Part shown: in pieces, positions 17,498-26,261 of the stretch | Layout of the letters: each line of letters begins with the position of its first letter | How positions within the stretch are numbered: position 1 is the first letter of the stretch | Assembly: GCA_023663345.1 (NCBI GenBank) | Contig: JAMPHR010000004.1 | Coordinates: forward strand, 336,514 to 383,506 | Source of the DNA: Paenibacillus sp. | GTDB lineage: Bacteria; Bacteroidota; Bacteroidia; Bacteroidales; Muribaculaceae | DNA: 46,993 nucleotides | Direction of reading: 5' to 3' | Translations under genes and position numbers: made by a program | The notes under the pieces: model-generated | Database searches by the model: none | What the model was told of the DNA's origin: nothing | The model's input: the letters and a program-made list of their open reading frames with translations, nothing else

Positions 17498-18994
17498 ATG
17501 AGATTCCCCATTCTCACTCCCGAAGAGGCCGCCGAACTCTTCTACAACGACTGCAATTGTGGATTCTCCGGCTTTACAGCTCCAGGAGCACCAAAGGTGG
17601 TAACCCAGGCTATCGCCGCCAAGGCCGAAAGACTTCATGCACAGGGTGAGCCCTTCAAGATCAATATCGTAACCGGAGCTTCGACCTCCGATAAGTGTGA
17701 CGGTATGCTTGCCCGCGCCAACGCTATAGGACGACGCACCCCCTATCAGAATCATCCCGACCTGCGCAAACGCATCAACAGCCACGACGCGCATTACTTC
17801 GACCTGCATCTGTCGGAGACCGCCCAGAAACTGCGCTACGGATTCATCGGTGATATCGACCTCGCTATCATAGAAGTCAGCGACATTCAGGATGATGGCA
17901 CTGTAGTGGTAGGTACAGGCGTAGGCAACGTGCCCACAATAGCCATGATGGCCAAGAGAGTGATCATCGAGCTTAACGAGAAGCTCCGCCACGCTCTCTA
18001 TGGAATCCATGACATATACCTGCCCCTGGATCCCCCCAACCGCCGCGAGATACCTATCTTCAAGGCAAGTGACCGCATAGGTTCACCCGTGCTGAAGATC
18101 GATCCCGAGAAGATCGTGGGCGTGGTGATGAGCGACAGCTACGAGGGCGTGAAACCGTTTACTCCGCTTGACGAGACCACCAAGATGATCGGTGCTAATG
18201 TGTGCCGCTTCCTCATCGGTGAAATGAAAGCCGGACGTATTCCATCGACTTTCCTCCCCATACAGTCGGGTGTAGGCAATGTGGCCAACGCAGTGCTCTA
18301 TGGCCTGGCCGATGCCAAGGAGATTCCTCCGTTTGAAATGTACACCGAGGTGATCCAGGATGCCGTGATCGACCTTATGAAGAAGGGCCGTTGCAAATTT
18401 GGCTCCACAAGCTCTCTTACCGTCAGCAACGAGGTTGAGGAGGAGGTTATCTCCAACATCGATTTCTTCAAGGAGCATCTTGTGATCCGTCCCGTGGAGA
18501 TCTCCAATAACCCCGAGGTGATACGCCGTCTTGGAGTCATAGCCATGAATACAGCACTCGAGGCCGACATTTTCGGTAATATCAACTCGACCCACGTAAC
18601 CGGCACACGCATGATGAACGGTATAGGCGGATCGGGCGACTTCACCCGCAATGCCTACGTGTCCATCTTCTCCTGCCCCTCGATCACCAAGGAAGGAAAG
18701 ATCTCCAATATCGTCCCCATGGTATCGCACGTAGACCACACCGAACATTCGGTAGACATCATCGTGACCGATCAGGGTATAGCTGATCTGCGCGGACTCG
18801 ATCCCGTACAGCGCGCTCACGTTATCATCGACAACTGTGCCCATCCCATGTATCGCGAACTGCTCCGCGACTATCTCAAGATGTCGACACGTGGCGGACA
18901 AACACCCCACACTCTCGAAGCCTCGCTCGCATTCCATACCGAGTTCCTTGCATCGGGCGACATGCGCAATGTAAATCTCGGCAAATACATGTAA
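17498..18994 (+). CDS. acetyl-CoA hydrolase/transferase family (succinate/acetate CoA-transferase)
   Basis: 498 residues, a full-length class I CoA-transferase of the acetyl-CoA:succinate type. The catalytic glutamate is in MYTEVIQDAVID, with the glycine-rich QSGVGNVANAVL before it and GIGGSGDFTRNAY plus VTDQGIADLRGL after it, as in AarC-type enzymes. It moves CoA between acetate and succinate (or propionate), linking acetate formation to succinate/propionate fermentation in Bacteroidales. The substrate pair is inferred from the family. A strong terminator follows. Confidence 0.92.
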   Translation: MRFPILTPEEAAELFYNDCNCGFSGFTAPGAPKVVTQAIAAKAERLHAQGEPFKINIVTGASTSDKCDGMLARANAIGRRTPYQNHPDLRKRINSHDAHYFDLHLSETAQKLRYGFIGDIDLAIIEVSDIQDDGTVVVGTGVGNVPTIAMMAKRVIIELNEKLRHALYGIHDIYLPLDPPNRREIPIFKASDRIGSPVLKIDPEKIVGVVMSDSYEGVKPFTPLDETTKMIGANVCRFLIGEMKAGRIPSTFLPIQSGVGNVANAVLYGLADAKEIPPFEMYTEVIQDAVIDLMKKGRCKFGSTSSLTVSNEVEEEVISNIDFFKEHLVIRPVEISNNPEVIRRLGVIAMNTALEADIFGNINSTHVTGTRMMNGIGGSGDFTRNAYVSIFSCPSITKEGKISNIVPMVSHVDHTEHSVDIIVTDQGIADLRGLDPVQRAHVIIDNCAHPMYRELLRDYLKMSTRGGQTPHTLEASLAFHTEFLASGDMRNVNLGKYM

Positions 18995-19036
18995 TAAATC
19001 TCTGAGAAAAGACTGACATCAGTCCTCATCCATAAC

Positions 19037-19081
19037 ACAATCCCCTCGGCGCTTCATCAGTATAAGCACCGAGGGGATTGT
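19037..19081. terminator. bidirectional terminator between the CoA-transferase and lpdA
   Basis: Perfect 13-bp stem (19037-19049 with 19069-19081), extended by GCTT/AAGC inside. It lies in the 123-bp gap between convergent genes. Confidence 0.85.
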
Positions 19082-19117
19082 ATTATGAATCCGTAACTAT
19101 TTTACAGCTATTGGCGC

Positions 19118-20455
19118 CTATGACAGTGCGGCACGCAATGTCTCGCCCAATGTAGGATGAGAATGAATGGCATCGGCAATCGTCACCGCCGGAAGTCCTG
19201 CCGTCATTACCGTAGCGGCTTCCTGTACAAGATCAGCGGCATGAGGCCCGCAGATGTGGCATCCGAGCAGAGCACCGGTCGACGCATCGCTTATCACCTT
19301 GACCATACCGTCGGTCTCGCCCATTGCCACAGCCTTACCGTTGGCCCTGAATGTGGCCTTACCGATCCTTATTTCAAGTCCACGTGACTGGCATTGCTCC
19401 TCGGTGAGACCTACCATGGCACACTCGGGCATGGTGAATACAGCCGAAGGTATCACATCAAGATTGCGCTTATGTCCCAGTACGATCTCGCCCTGGGCAG
19501 TGGCTGCATGAGCCAGCATACACCTGGCATTGACATCGCCAATCGCATAGAGCGAAACTCCAGCGGGTGTGTGGCCACTCTCCCACTCCACCTCCATGTT
19601 ATCATTCACGCAGATGGCTCCACGCTCTATTTTCACACCGAGATTCTCTATGCCCGGAGGCAATACCGGTCTACGGCCTACGGCCATAAGAACCGCATCA
19701 GCATGAACTGACTTCTCCTTACCCTTGGCAGTACATCGCACGGTGACGCCCGGTTCGATAGCCGTAACCTGAGTATCGGTGAGAATATTTATACCACGGC
19801 GTTTCAGCGACATGCGCAGACGCTTGGCAACCTCAGCATCAAACGGAGGCAACACCTCCTTGCAATACTCGATCACCGTGACATCCACTCCAAAAGCGTT
19901 CAGCACCGAAGCAAACTCGAGGCCTATGACTCCCGCTCCTATAATAGCGATGGATTTCGGCAAAACAGTGAGCGACAGCAAGTCGTCGCTGGTCATTGCA
20001 AGCTCTGTCCCCGGGATCGGAAGAGCGGCGGGACGCGAGCCTGTGGCGATGATTATGCTGGGAGCTGAATACACATTGTCACCTACGCTTACTTCAGAAG
20101 GGGAGATAAATCCCGCTTCACCCGTAATGACATCAACATCCTTGAGCAACTGAGCCACACCGTCACGAAGCTGGGCCACCACAGCATCCTTACGGGATGC
20201 CACGGCTTCATAATCTACCTTGACTTCAGGAGAATCCATGACAATGCCAAACTCCCGTGACTCCCTGATGGTAACGGCCACCTCGGCACTGCGACACAAA
20301 GCCTTTGTGGGGATGCACCCACGGTTCAGGCAAGTGCCTCCGAGATAACTCCGCTCGATAAGAGCCACACGCTGACCCGAACGGGCGGCGGCCACGGCGG
20401 TTTCATATCCGCCTGGGCCGGCACCGATTATAATAATATCGTGGGTAGGGGTCAT
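19118..20455 (-). CDS. lpdA: dihydrolipoyl dehydrogenase (E3/L-protein)
   Basis: 445 residues, full length. It reoxidises the dihydrolipoyl arm of the H-protein with NAD+. Visible motifs: N-terminal FAD-binding GAGPGGYETAVAAA, the redox disulfide GGTCLNRGCIPTK, the NAD-binding GAGVIGLEFASVL, and the C-terminal interface His-Glu in HSHPTLGE. Its ATG overlaps the gcvPB stop by four bases (ATGA). As last gene of the glycine cleavage operon it is presumably the L-protein of that system, though it could also serve other 2-oxoacid complexes. Confidence 0.95.
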   Translation of the reverse strand: MTPTHDIIIIGAGPGGYETAVAAARSGQRVALIERSYLGGTCLNRGCIPTKALCRSAEVAVTIRESREFGIVMDSPEVKVDYEAVASRKDAVVAQLRDGVAQLLKDVDVITGEAGFISPSEVSVGDNVYSAPSIIIATGSRPAALPIPGTELAMTSDDLLSLTVLPKSIAIIGAGVIGLEFASVLNAFGVDVTVIEYCKEVLPPFDAEVAKRLRMSLKRRGINILTDTQVTAIEPGVTVRCTAKGKEKSVHADAVLMAVGRRPVLPPGIENLGVKIERGAICVNDNMEVEWESGHTPAGVSLYAIGDVNARCMLAHAATAQGEIVLGHKRNLDVIPSAVFTMPECAMVGLTEEQCQSRGLEIRIGKATFRANGKAVAMGETDGMVKVISDASTGALLGCHICGPHAADLVQEAATVMTAGLPAVTIADAIHSHPTLGETLRAALS

Positions 20456-21933
20456 ACCTGAACGTTGTCAAGTTGGAAATATGACACCACCGGATTAAGG
20501 GCAGCCGCCGTATCGTCGGGCTTACGCACCGGAGTGTTATGGGGAGCATCCTTCACAACATCGGGGGTCTCAGCAGCCTCGCGGGCGATATCACGCATCA
20601 CGGCGATAAACTCGTCGAGAGTCTCGATGCTTTCAGTCTCGGTAGGCTCTATCATCAACGACTCGTGGAATAGCAACGGGAAATAGATGGTAGGAGCATG
20701 GAATCCGTGGTCAAGGAGACGCTTGGCAATATTTAGTGTGGTGACGCCTGTCGACTTGTCGGCCAGACCGTCAAACACAAATTCATGCTTGCACACGCGG
20801 TCGATGGGCAGGAGATAGAGATCACGCAAGGACTCCTTGATATAATTGGCATTAAGTGTAGCCAACGGACCTGCCATCTTAAGACCTTCACGTCCCATGG
20901 TGAGGATATAAGCGAGAGCACGCAGCTCAACCGCATAGTTTCCGACCCACGATGATATACGTCCCAGAGAGGTGTCCTCAACCGTATGATAATACAGCTT
21001 CTGTCCCTCATGTTCAAGCATCTTCACACGCGGATTGGGCAAAAATTCCTCAAGTCCAGCACGCACACCTACTGGTCCGGAGCCCGGGCCACCACCGCCA
21101 TGAGGAGTCGAGAATGTCTTGTGGAGATTGATGTGCATAACATCAAATCCCATATCGCCCGGACGTGCCACGCCAAGCATAGGATTGAGATTGGCACCAT
21201 CGTAATACAACAATGCGCCACACGCATGTACCATCTCGGCAATAGCCGGGATATTGTGCTCGAATATTCCTACTGTATTGGGATTGGTCATCATCACAGC
21301 CGCCACGGTCTCGTCGAGCAGAGGACGCAGAGCCTCGACATCCACAGTACCATCAGGCAGTGACTTCACCTGTACAACATGCAGTCCGGCCACTGCTGCC
21401 GAAGCAGGATTAGTGCCATGAGCCGAGTCGGGAACTATCACTTTCACACGTGCCTTGTCACCACGGCTGTCATGATACGCACGTATCACCATGAGTCCTG
21501 TCAGCTCGCCCTGCGCACCGGCGTAGGGATTGAGGGTAAATTCCGCCATACCGCCGATCTCCGACAGCAACTTCTGAAGCTCGTAATAAGCCTTCAGCGC
21601 ACCCTGGACCGTAAAAATGGGTTGAAGCGGATGCAGGGAAGCAAACCCCGGAAGCGCCGCCATCTCTTCGTTGATCTTAGGATTGTACTTCATCGTACAT
21701 GATCCCAGAGGATAGAATCCGGAATCAACGCCGAAATTATTGGTCGACATATTGGTATAATGCCTCACCACTGTGGGCTCGTCAACCTGAGGAAGCCTCA
21801 GAGGCTTCTCACGCAACAAAGACTTTGGGAGCGACTGAAGAGCATCCTCACAACCTGCGGGCGACAGATGATAGCCACGCCTACCGGGCTTGGATAAGTC
21901 GAATATTACTTTTCCGTAAACTTGTCTGTTCAT
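20452..21933 (-). CDS. gcvPB: glycine dehydrogenase (decarboxylating) subunit 2
   Basis: 493 residues, the PLP-carrying half of the two-subunit P-protein. With GcvPA it decarboxylates glycine and passes aminomethylene to the lipoyl arm of GcvH. The PLP lysine lies in HINLHKTFSTPHGGGGPG, and the N-terminal signature GFYPLGSCTMKYNPK is present. It starts 10 nt after the gcvPA stop and overlaps lpdA by 4 nt, so the three are tightly coupled. Confidence 0.96.
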   Translation of the reverse strand: MNRQVYGKVIFDLSKPGRRGYHLSPAGCEDALQSLPKSLLREKPLRLPQVDEPTVVRHYTNMSTNNFGVDSGFYPLGSCTMKYNPKINEEMAALPGFASLHPLQPIFTVQGALKAYYELQKLLSEIGGMAEFTLNPYAGAQGELTGLMVIRAYHDSRGDKARVKVIVPDSAHGTNPASAAVAGLHVVQVKSLPDGTVDVEALRPLLDETVAAVMMTNPNTVGIFEHNIPAIAEMVHACGALLYYDGANLNPMLGVARPGDMGFDVMHINLHKTFSTPHGGGGPGSGPVGVRAGLEEFLPNPRVKMLEHEGQKLYYHTVEDTSLGRISSWVGNYAVELRALAYILTMGREGLKMAGPLATLNANYIKESLRDLYLLPIDRVCKHEFVFDGLADKSTGVTTLNIAKRLLDHGFHAPTIYFPLLFHESLMIEPTETESIETLDEFIAVMRDIAREAAETPDVVKDAPHNTPVRKPDDTAAALNPVVSYFQLDNVQV

Positions 21934-21943
21934 ATCCTTGGTT

Positions 21944-23311
21944 TCAATGTTGTGAGTCGATATCTTTTAATTCGTTGTGCGCATCGGTAATGGCAGCGGC
22001 CAGAGCGTCGATTTCCTCCACAGAGCGCTTCTCGGTGGCACACATCACCACCATATCATCCTCGAGCTGTACACCGGCAAGCATACCATAGTCCACACAC
22101 AGCGACTGATGCAGAATATCATATGCCACCGAGCCCTTGTAGCGCAAAGCCACCTCATTGAGATACGGACGCGAGGGATAAGCGAGTTCAAACAAGCCTG
22201 TCTCCACCAGTTTATCGGCCATATAATGAGTGCGGGAGCATGATATCTCGTTTACTTCACGCAATCCGTCAGGTCCCATAAGTGACAGGTACACCGACGC
22301 GTAGAGCGCCATCAGTCCCTGATTGGAGCAGATGTTGGAAGTAGCCTTCTCGCGACGTATATGCTGTTCACGGGCTTGGAGCGTAAGCACAAACGCACGC
22401 TGGCCTGTGGCATCGGTAGTGGCACCCACGATGCGGCCGGGTAGTTTTCGGATAAGAGCCTTGGTACAGCACATGTAACCCAGGCCCGGACCTCCGTAAT
22501 TGAGTGGCATACCGAGCGACTGGGCCTCACCGGCGGCAACGTCTGCGCCCCATTCACCCGGACTCTTTATTACACCGAGAGCTGAGGCAGGTGATGAGAT
22601 GATGAGAAGGGCTTTGGCGGCATGAACCTTGTCGGCAAAGCCGGTGTAATCTTCGAGAATACCATAGCAGTTGGGCGACGGGAGTATTACACCTGCCACA
22701 TCACCTTGAGACAACATCTCCTCCATGGCCTTAAGATCGGTCACGCCGTTATCCTCAGGAATAAGATCAACCTTTATACCGTGATATCGGGCATAGGTGG
22801 CAATCACATCAATATAGATCACATTGAGCGTGGAGCTCACCAGCACCCTGTTGCGCTTGCGGGCATGGGCCACAGCCATCATCATGGCCTCGGCTACAGC
22901 TGTAGATCCGTCATACATCGAGGCGTTGGAGACATCAAGACCGGTGAGTTCGGCCATCATTGTCTGATACTCGAATATGTATTGCAAAGTACCCTGCGAG
23001 ATTTCGGGCTGATAAGGGGTATAGGCGGTAAGGAACTCCGAGCGTGATATGATGTGGCTTATCACGGCAGGAGCATAGTGGTCGTAGAATCCTGATCCGG
23101 CGAAACATTTCACCTGGATATTGCTGTCGGCCAGTTCGTGGAAATATTGTCTCACCTCCTCCTCGCTCATCTGGGACGGGATGTCGTAATCACGTTTCAG
23201 CAGAAGCGAGTCAGGAACATCGGCGTAGAGCTCGTCGAGGCTCTTCATACCACACTTCCCGAGCATTTTGGCTATATCCTCGGGAGTGTGGGGGAAATAT
23301 CTATGAATCAT
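21944..23311 (-). CDS. gcvPA: glycine dehydrogenase (decarboxylating) subunit 1
   Basis: 455 residues, the non-PLP-lysine half of the split P-protein. Signature stretches: YFPHTPEDIAKML at the start, TAYTPYQPEISQGTLQ, and DVSNASMYDGSTA. The split P form contrasts with the single large GcvP known from many Gram-negatives and, as I recall, from Bacteroides species, so it is a useful taxonomic marker. Followed by gcvPB after 10 nt. Confidence 0.96.
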   Translation of the reverse strand: MIHRYFPHTPEDIAKMLGKCGMKSLDELYADVPDSLLLKRDYDIPSQMSEEEVRQYFHELADSNIQVKCFAGSGFYDHYAPAVISHIISRSEFLTAYTPYQPEISQGTLQYIFEYQTMMAELTGLDVSNASMYDGSTAVAEAMMMAVAHARKRNRVLVSSTLNVIYIDVIATYARYHGIKVDLIPEDNGVTDLKAMEEMLSQGDVAGVILPSPNCYGILEDYTGFADKVHAAKALLIISSPASALGVIKSPGEWGADVAAGEAQSLGMPLNYGGPGLGYMCCTKALIRKLPGRIVGATTDATGQRAFVLTLQAREQHIRREKATSNICSNQGLMALYASVYLSLMGPDGLREVNEISCSRTHYMADKLVETGLFELAYPSRPYLNEVALRYKGSVAYDILHQSLCVDYGMLAGVQLEDDMVVMCATEKRSVEEIDALAAAITDAHNELKDIDSQH

Positions 23312-23352
23312 GTGTCGATATTTTCTTGACCTTGCATGAAGTACCGGTAGAA

Positions 23353-23727
23353 TCAGTGCTGTTCAGCCTCACAGTGAGCGGCATAAGCCTCTTCATCCAT
23401 GAGTTCCTCCAGCTCGGCAGGATTGGTCAGTTCAACCTCAATGATCCAGTTGTGCATGGGATCCTCATTAAGCAGACGGGGATTGTCGATCAGCGCCTCG
23501 TTGATATTGATCACGGCACCACTCACAGGCGACATCAGATCCTCGGCGGCCTTCACGCTCTCAACAGCGCCAAACTCCTCACCGGCTGTAACGTCGTCGC
23601 CCTGCTCGGGCATATCAACGTACACGATGTTGCCGAGAGCCTTCTGAGCATAGTCGCTAATACCTACGTAGCCGACATTTCCGTCAACCATTACATACTC
23701 GTGAGAGGGGGCATAATAGATCTTCAT
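23353..23727 (-). CDS. gcvH: glycine cleavage system H protein
   Basis: 124 residues. GcvH carries the swinging lipoyl arm between the P, T and L proteins. The lipoylation site is the lysine in ESVKAAEDLMSP (about residue 63), and the N-terminal YAPSHEYVMVDG and C-terminal NPAELEELMDEEAY fit the family. It lies between gcvT and gcvPA in one operon; the lipoate ligase upstream can load it directly. Confidence 0.96.
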   Translation of the reverse strand: MKIYYAPSHEYVMVDGNVGYVGISDYAQKALGNIVYVDMPEQGDDVTAGEEFGAVESVKAAEDLMSPVSGAVININEALIDNPRLLNEDPMHNWIIEVELTNPAELEELMDEEAYAAHCEAEQH

Positions 23728-23776
23728 AATTCTGTGTATTTTTATTTGATTGATATTCAGTTATTTTATAAAGTGA

Positions 23777-24874
23777 TTACTTCTTATAGGATTTCTTATA
23801 GAATTTCTTTCCGGTGACGCGGGCTGGGAAAGTCTTGCGACGTATCCTCACCTTGAGTTCGTTATCCTTACCGGCATAGGGGGTAGCCACCAGAGCCACT
23901 GCGATGCTCTTGTCAACCGAGATTCCACGGTAACCGGTGGTAACATATCCCACAACCTCATCGGCATCATTGAGCACCTCATAGCCATGTCGGGGTATGG
24001 CACGGTCGGCCAATTCGAGACCCACAAGCTTGCGGGAAGTGCCCTCGGCTTTCTGACGCTCTATGACCTCCTTGCCAATAAATTCGGGCTTATCGAGCTT
24101 GACAAACATCGACAGACCGGCCTCGACGGGTGAAATGTCCTCGGCCAACTCATCGCCATACAATGGAAGTCCCACCTCGAAACGCAGCGTATCCCTGCAT
24201 CCGAGACCGCAAGGCTTGGCGCGTCCGGATTCCATGAGAGCATCCCACATCTCCACTATGGCATCGTGGGACGCATAGATCTCGAAGCCGTCCTCACCGG
24301 TATATCCGGTACGGCTCACAAGTATATGCCGGCCATCGAGCATGGACTCCTTGAATGTATAGAATTCCAATTCCTTGCACTGGATGCCGAGCACCTGCTC
24401 CATCACAGCCTCGGCCTCTGGGCCTTGCACGGCGAGTTCGCTCAGGTCGTCGCTCAGATTCTGTATCTCCACGTCATACCCCTCAGCGTTCTTCATGATC
24501 CATGCCACATCCTTGTCGATGTTGGCGGCATTTATCACGAGAAGGAAATCGTTATCGCCCCGCTTGTACACAAGCAGATCGTCAACAGTTCCACCATTCT
24601 CATTGAGCATCATTCCATACAGGATTTTTCCTGCATGGATCTCGCGTATATCGTTGGTGAAGATATGGCCTACATAACGTTCGGCATCAGGGCCGGTCAC
24701 GAGTACCTCGCCCATGTGGGATACGTCAAAGACTCCGCATGCATTGCGCACCGCATTGTGTTCCTCGACGATTCCTTCATACTGAATAGGCATGTCAAAT
24801 CCCCCGAAGGGTACCATCTGTGCGCCCTGGGCCACATGACGGTCGTGGAGGCATGTTCTCTTGAACTCTTCCAT
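23777..24874 (-). CDS. gcvT: glycine cleavage system T protein (aminomethyltransferase)
   Basis: 365 residues, full length. GcvT releases ammonia from the aminomethyl-lipoyl arm and forms 5,10-methylene-tetrahydrofolate. Recognised by [20 protein letters not shown], the catalytic-site region [20 protein letters not shown] and the C-terminal [19 protein letters not shown]. The end is lysine-rich (FYKKSYKK). It follows lplA by 45 nt and precedes gcvH by 49 nt. Confidence 0.96.
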   Translation of the reverse strand: MEEFKRTCLHDRHVAQGAQMVPFGGFDMPIQYEGIVEEHNAVRNACGVFDVSHMGEVLVTGPDAERYVGHIFTNDIREIHAGKILYGMMLNENGGTVDDLLVYKRGDNDFLLVINAANIDKDVAWIMKNAEGYDVEIQNLSDDLSELAVQGPEAEAVMEQVLGIQCKELEFYTFKESMLDGRHILVSRTGYTGEDGFEIYASHDAIVEMWDALMESGRAKPCGLGCRDTLRFEVGLPLYGDELAEDISPVEAGLSMFVKLDKPEFIGKEVIERQKAEGTSRKLVGLELADRAIPRHGYEVLNDADEVVGYVTTGYRGISVDKSIAVALVATPYAGKDNELKVRIRRKTFPARVTGKKFYKKSYKK

Positions 24875-24919
24875 AATTGATGAGTGGTATTATTATAAGG
24901 ATATTTTAATTGTCACATT

Positions 24920-25903
24920 TTATATAATGAGGTCGACCAGCGTCGCGGAACTCAATCCAGGAATAAGGCTCGATGTCCCTGCTCTGTCAAGCACCGAAAG
25001 GATGTCCTGCCGATTGTATCGAATCCCTGATAGAGAACGAGACAATTCGGCCGAGGCATCAGCTGTCTCAAGGAAATCGCCCGTGAGAGTTATACCCTTT
25101 ATGAGTCCGCGAGCCACTTCCATATACACATTCAGTGTTCCTACCCCATCGATGCGTGCCGAGTTCACGAGCGTACCTTTAGGATTCTTGCCGGCAAGCC
25201 ATTCCTGACGATAATAGCCCTCCTCTATTTCACGGATCTCCCTCACATCATCGGCTGTGAGACTGAGCGGATCGGTCCCATCAGGAATAGTGTCGAGCAC
25301 ATGGCGCTTGAACTCTTCAATGGTGAGATCAGGCAACTGCTCCCTTATGGTAGTGACGCGCGAGCGGATCGATGACACGCCATGAGATTTCAGTTTGGCC
25401 TGGGGCGGGGTCAATGCTCCGGCCATCAAGCGCTCATCGAAATCATACAGCATGGTGCCATGTACAATGCTGCGTCCCGGCTTATGATAATAGGAGTTGC
25501 CCGATACCTTCCGGTCACCAATGAGAATATCGTTGCGTGAATTATCCGAGGCATCAAGCCCGAGCAATCTCAGCGACCGGGCCACCATGGAGGTGTAAGC
25601 TGAAAAAGTGGTAGTGACACATGTCGATGAGGTAATGTAGGAAAACATGATATTGTTCATGTCGGCCAGCACTGCGCCTCCACCGCTCTTGCGACGGCAC
25701 AGACTTATGCCGTTGTCACGACAGAAATCCACATTCACCTCGCTTTCAAGCAACTGATTACGACCCACAATCACAGTAGGCTCAACCTGCCATATAAAGA
25801 AGAAATCCCTGTCGGGATACCTGGTAGCCAGCCATTCCTCCTGGGCAAGATAGAACGGGAGCGGCATCACAACGTCGCCATAATATGGGATTACCAGATC
25901 CAT
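24920..25903 (-). CDS. lplA: lipoate-protein ligase
   Basis: 327 residues. It activates lipoate with ATP and attaches it to a lysine of lipoyl domains. The lipoate-binding loop RRKSGGGAV is present, with HGTMLYDFD and KLKSHGVSSIRSRVTT, all typical of LplA, and a C-terminal accessory domain of about 80 residues. As first gene of the glycine cleavage operon it probably supplies lipoyl-GcvH by scavenging lipoate. No lipA or lipB is in this window, so dependence on exogenous lipoate cannot be judged here. Confidence 0.93.
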   Translation of the reverse strand: MDLVIPYYGDVVMPLPFYLAQEEWLATRYPDRDFFFIWQVEPTVIVGRNQLLESEVNVDFCRDNGISLCRRKSGGGAVLADMNNIMFSYITSSTCVTTTFSAYTSMVARSLRLLGLDASDNSRNDILIGDRKVSGNSYYHKPGRSIVHGTMLYDFDERLMAGALTPPQAKLKSHGVSSIRSRVTTIREQLPDLTIEEFKRHVLDTIPDGTDPLSLTADDVREIREIEEGYYRQEWLAGKNPKGTLVNSARIDGVGTLNVYMEVARGLIKGITLTGDFLETADASAELSRSLSGIRYNRQDILSVLDRAGTSSLIPGLSSATLVDLII

Positions 25904-25930
25904 TTTTCAGCAAATGATTAATAACACATG

Positions 25931-25962
25931 CAAAGTAAGCGTTTTCGCCCGAGATTTCCAAA
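25931..25962 (-). promoter_or_regulatory. promoter of the lplA-gcv-lpdA operon
   Basis: On the minus strand TTTG (25962-25959), a 20-bp spacer and TTACTTTG (25938-25931), one mismatch from TAnnTTTG. Predicted start near 25924 leaves a leader of only about 20 nt, too short for a glycine riboswitch, and none is seen. Confidence 0.65.
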
Positions 25963-26092
25963 GGGAAACACATGGTAAAAAATATGTTTAAAAACCTATT
26001 TTTAACATCTGTTAAGCCTATCGTTTTACCGGTGACACCACAATAAGACCCAAGGCATGAACGTTGATGCTATATCATCCCCATGTAAATAT

Positions 26093-26257
26093 ATGGACAA
26101 AAAGCCTAATTTTTCATCACACCCCTCCATCCAGCCCGAGAGACTGTCAGGAGCATCCGGTCCATCACGCATCACACTGGAGCGCATCAGGCAATTCGCC
26201 CGCGTGTACACATGTCTTCCCGGCAGAGAAATGCCCATCGGAATAATACTCAACTGA
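26093..26257 (+). CDS. small conserved protein upstream of rmuC
   Basis: 54 residues from the ATG at 26093 (an in-frame ATG at 26057 would add 12). The C-terminal half, RITLERIRQFARVYTCLPG...IGIILN, resembles a short conserved Bacteroidota protein that I remember only as hypothetical, with an IRQFARxY core and an ILN end. The upstream half is serine/proline-rich and variable. It stops 4 nt before the rmuC ATG, implying cotranscription. No function is assigned. Confidence 0.6.
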   Translation: MDKKPNFSSHPSIQPERLSGASGPSRITLERIRQFARVYTCLPGREMPIGIILN

Positions 26258-26261
26258 ACGT

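Noticed and set aside
18083-18937. 284-codon frame opposite the CoA-transferase
   Set aside because: Antisense shadow of a fully recognisable enzyme, with no start context or family of its own.
25904-26056. Possible glycine riboswitch before the lplA-gcv operon
   Set aside because: The predicted leader is only about 20 nt and no paired glycine-aptamer cores are visible upstream.
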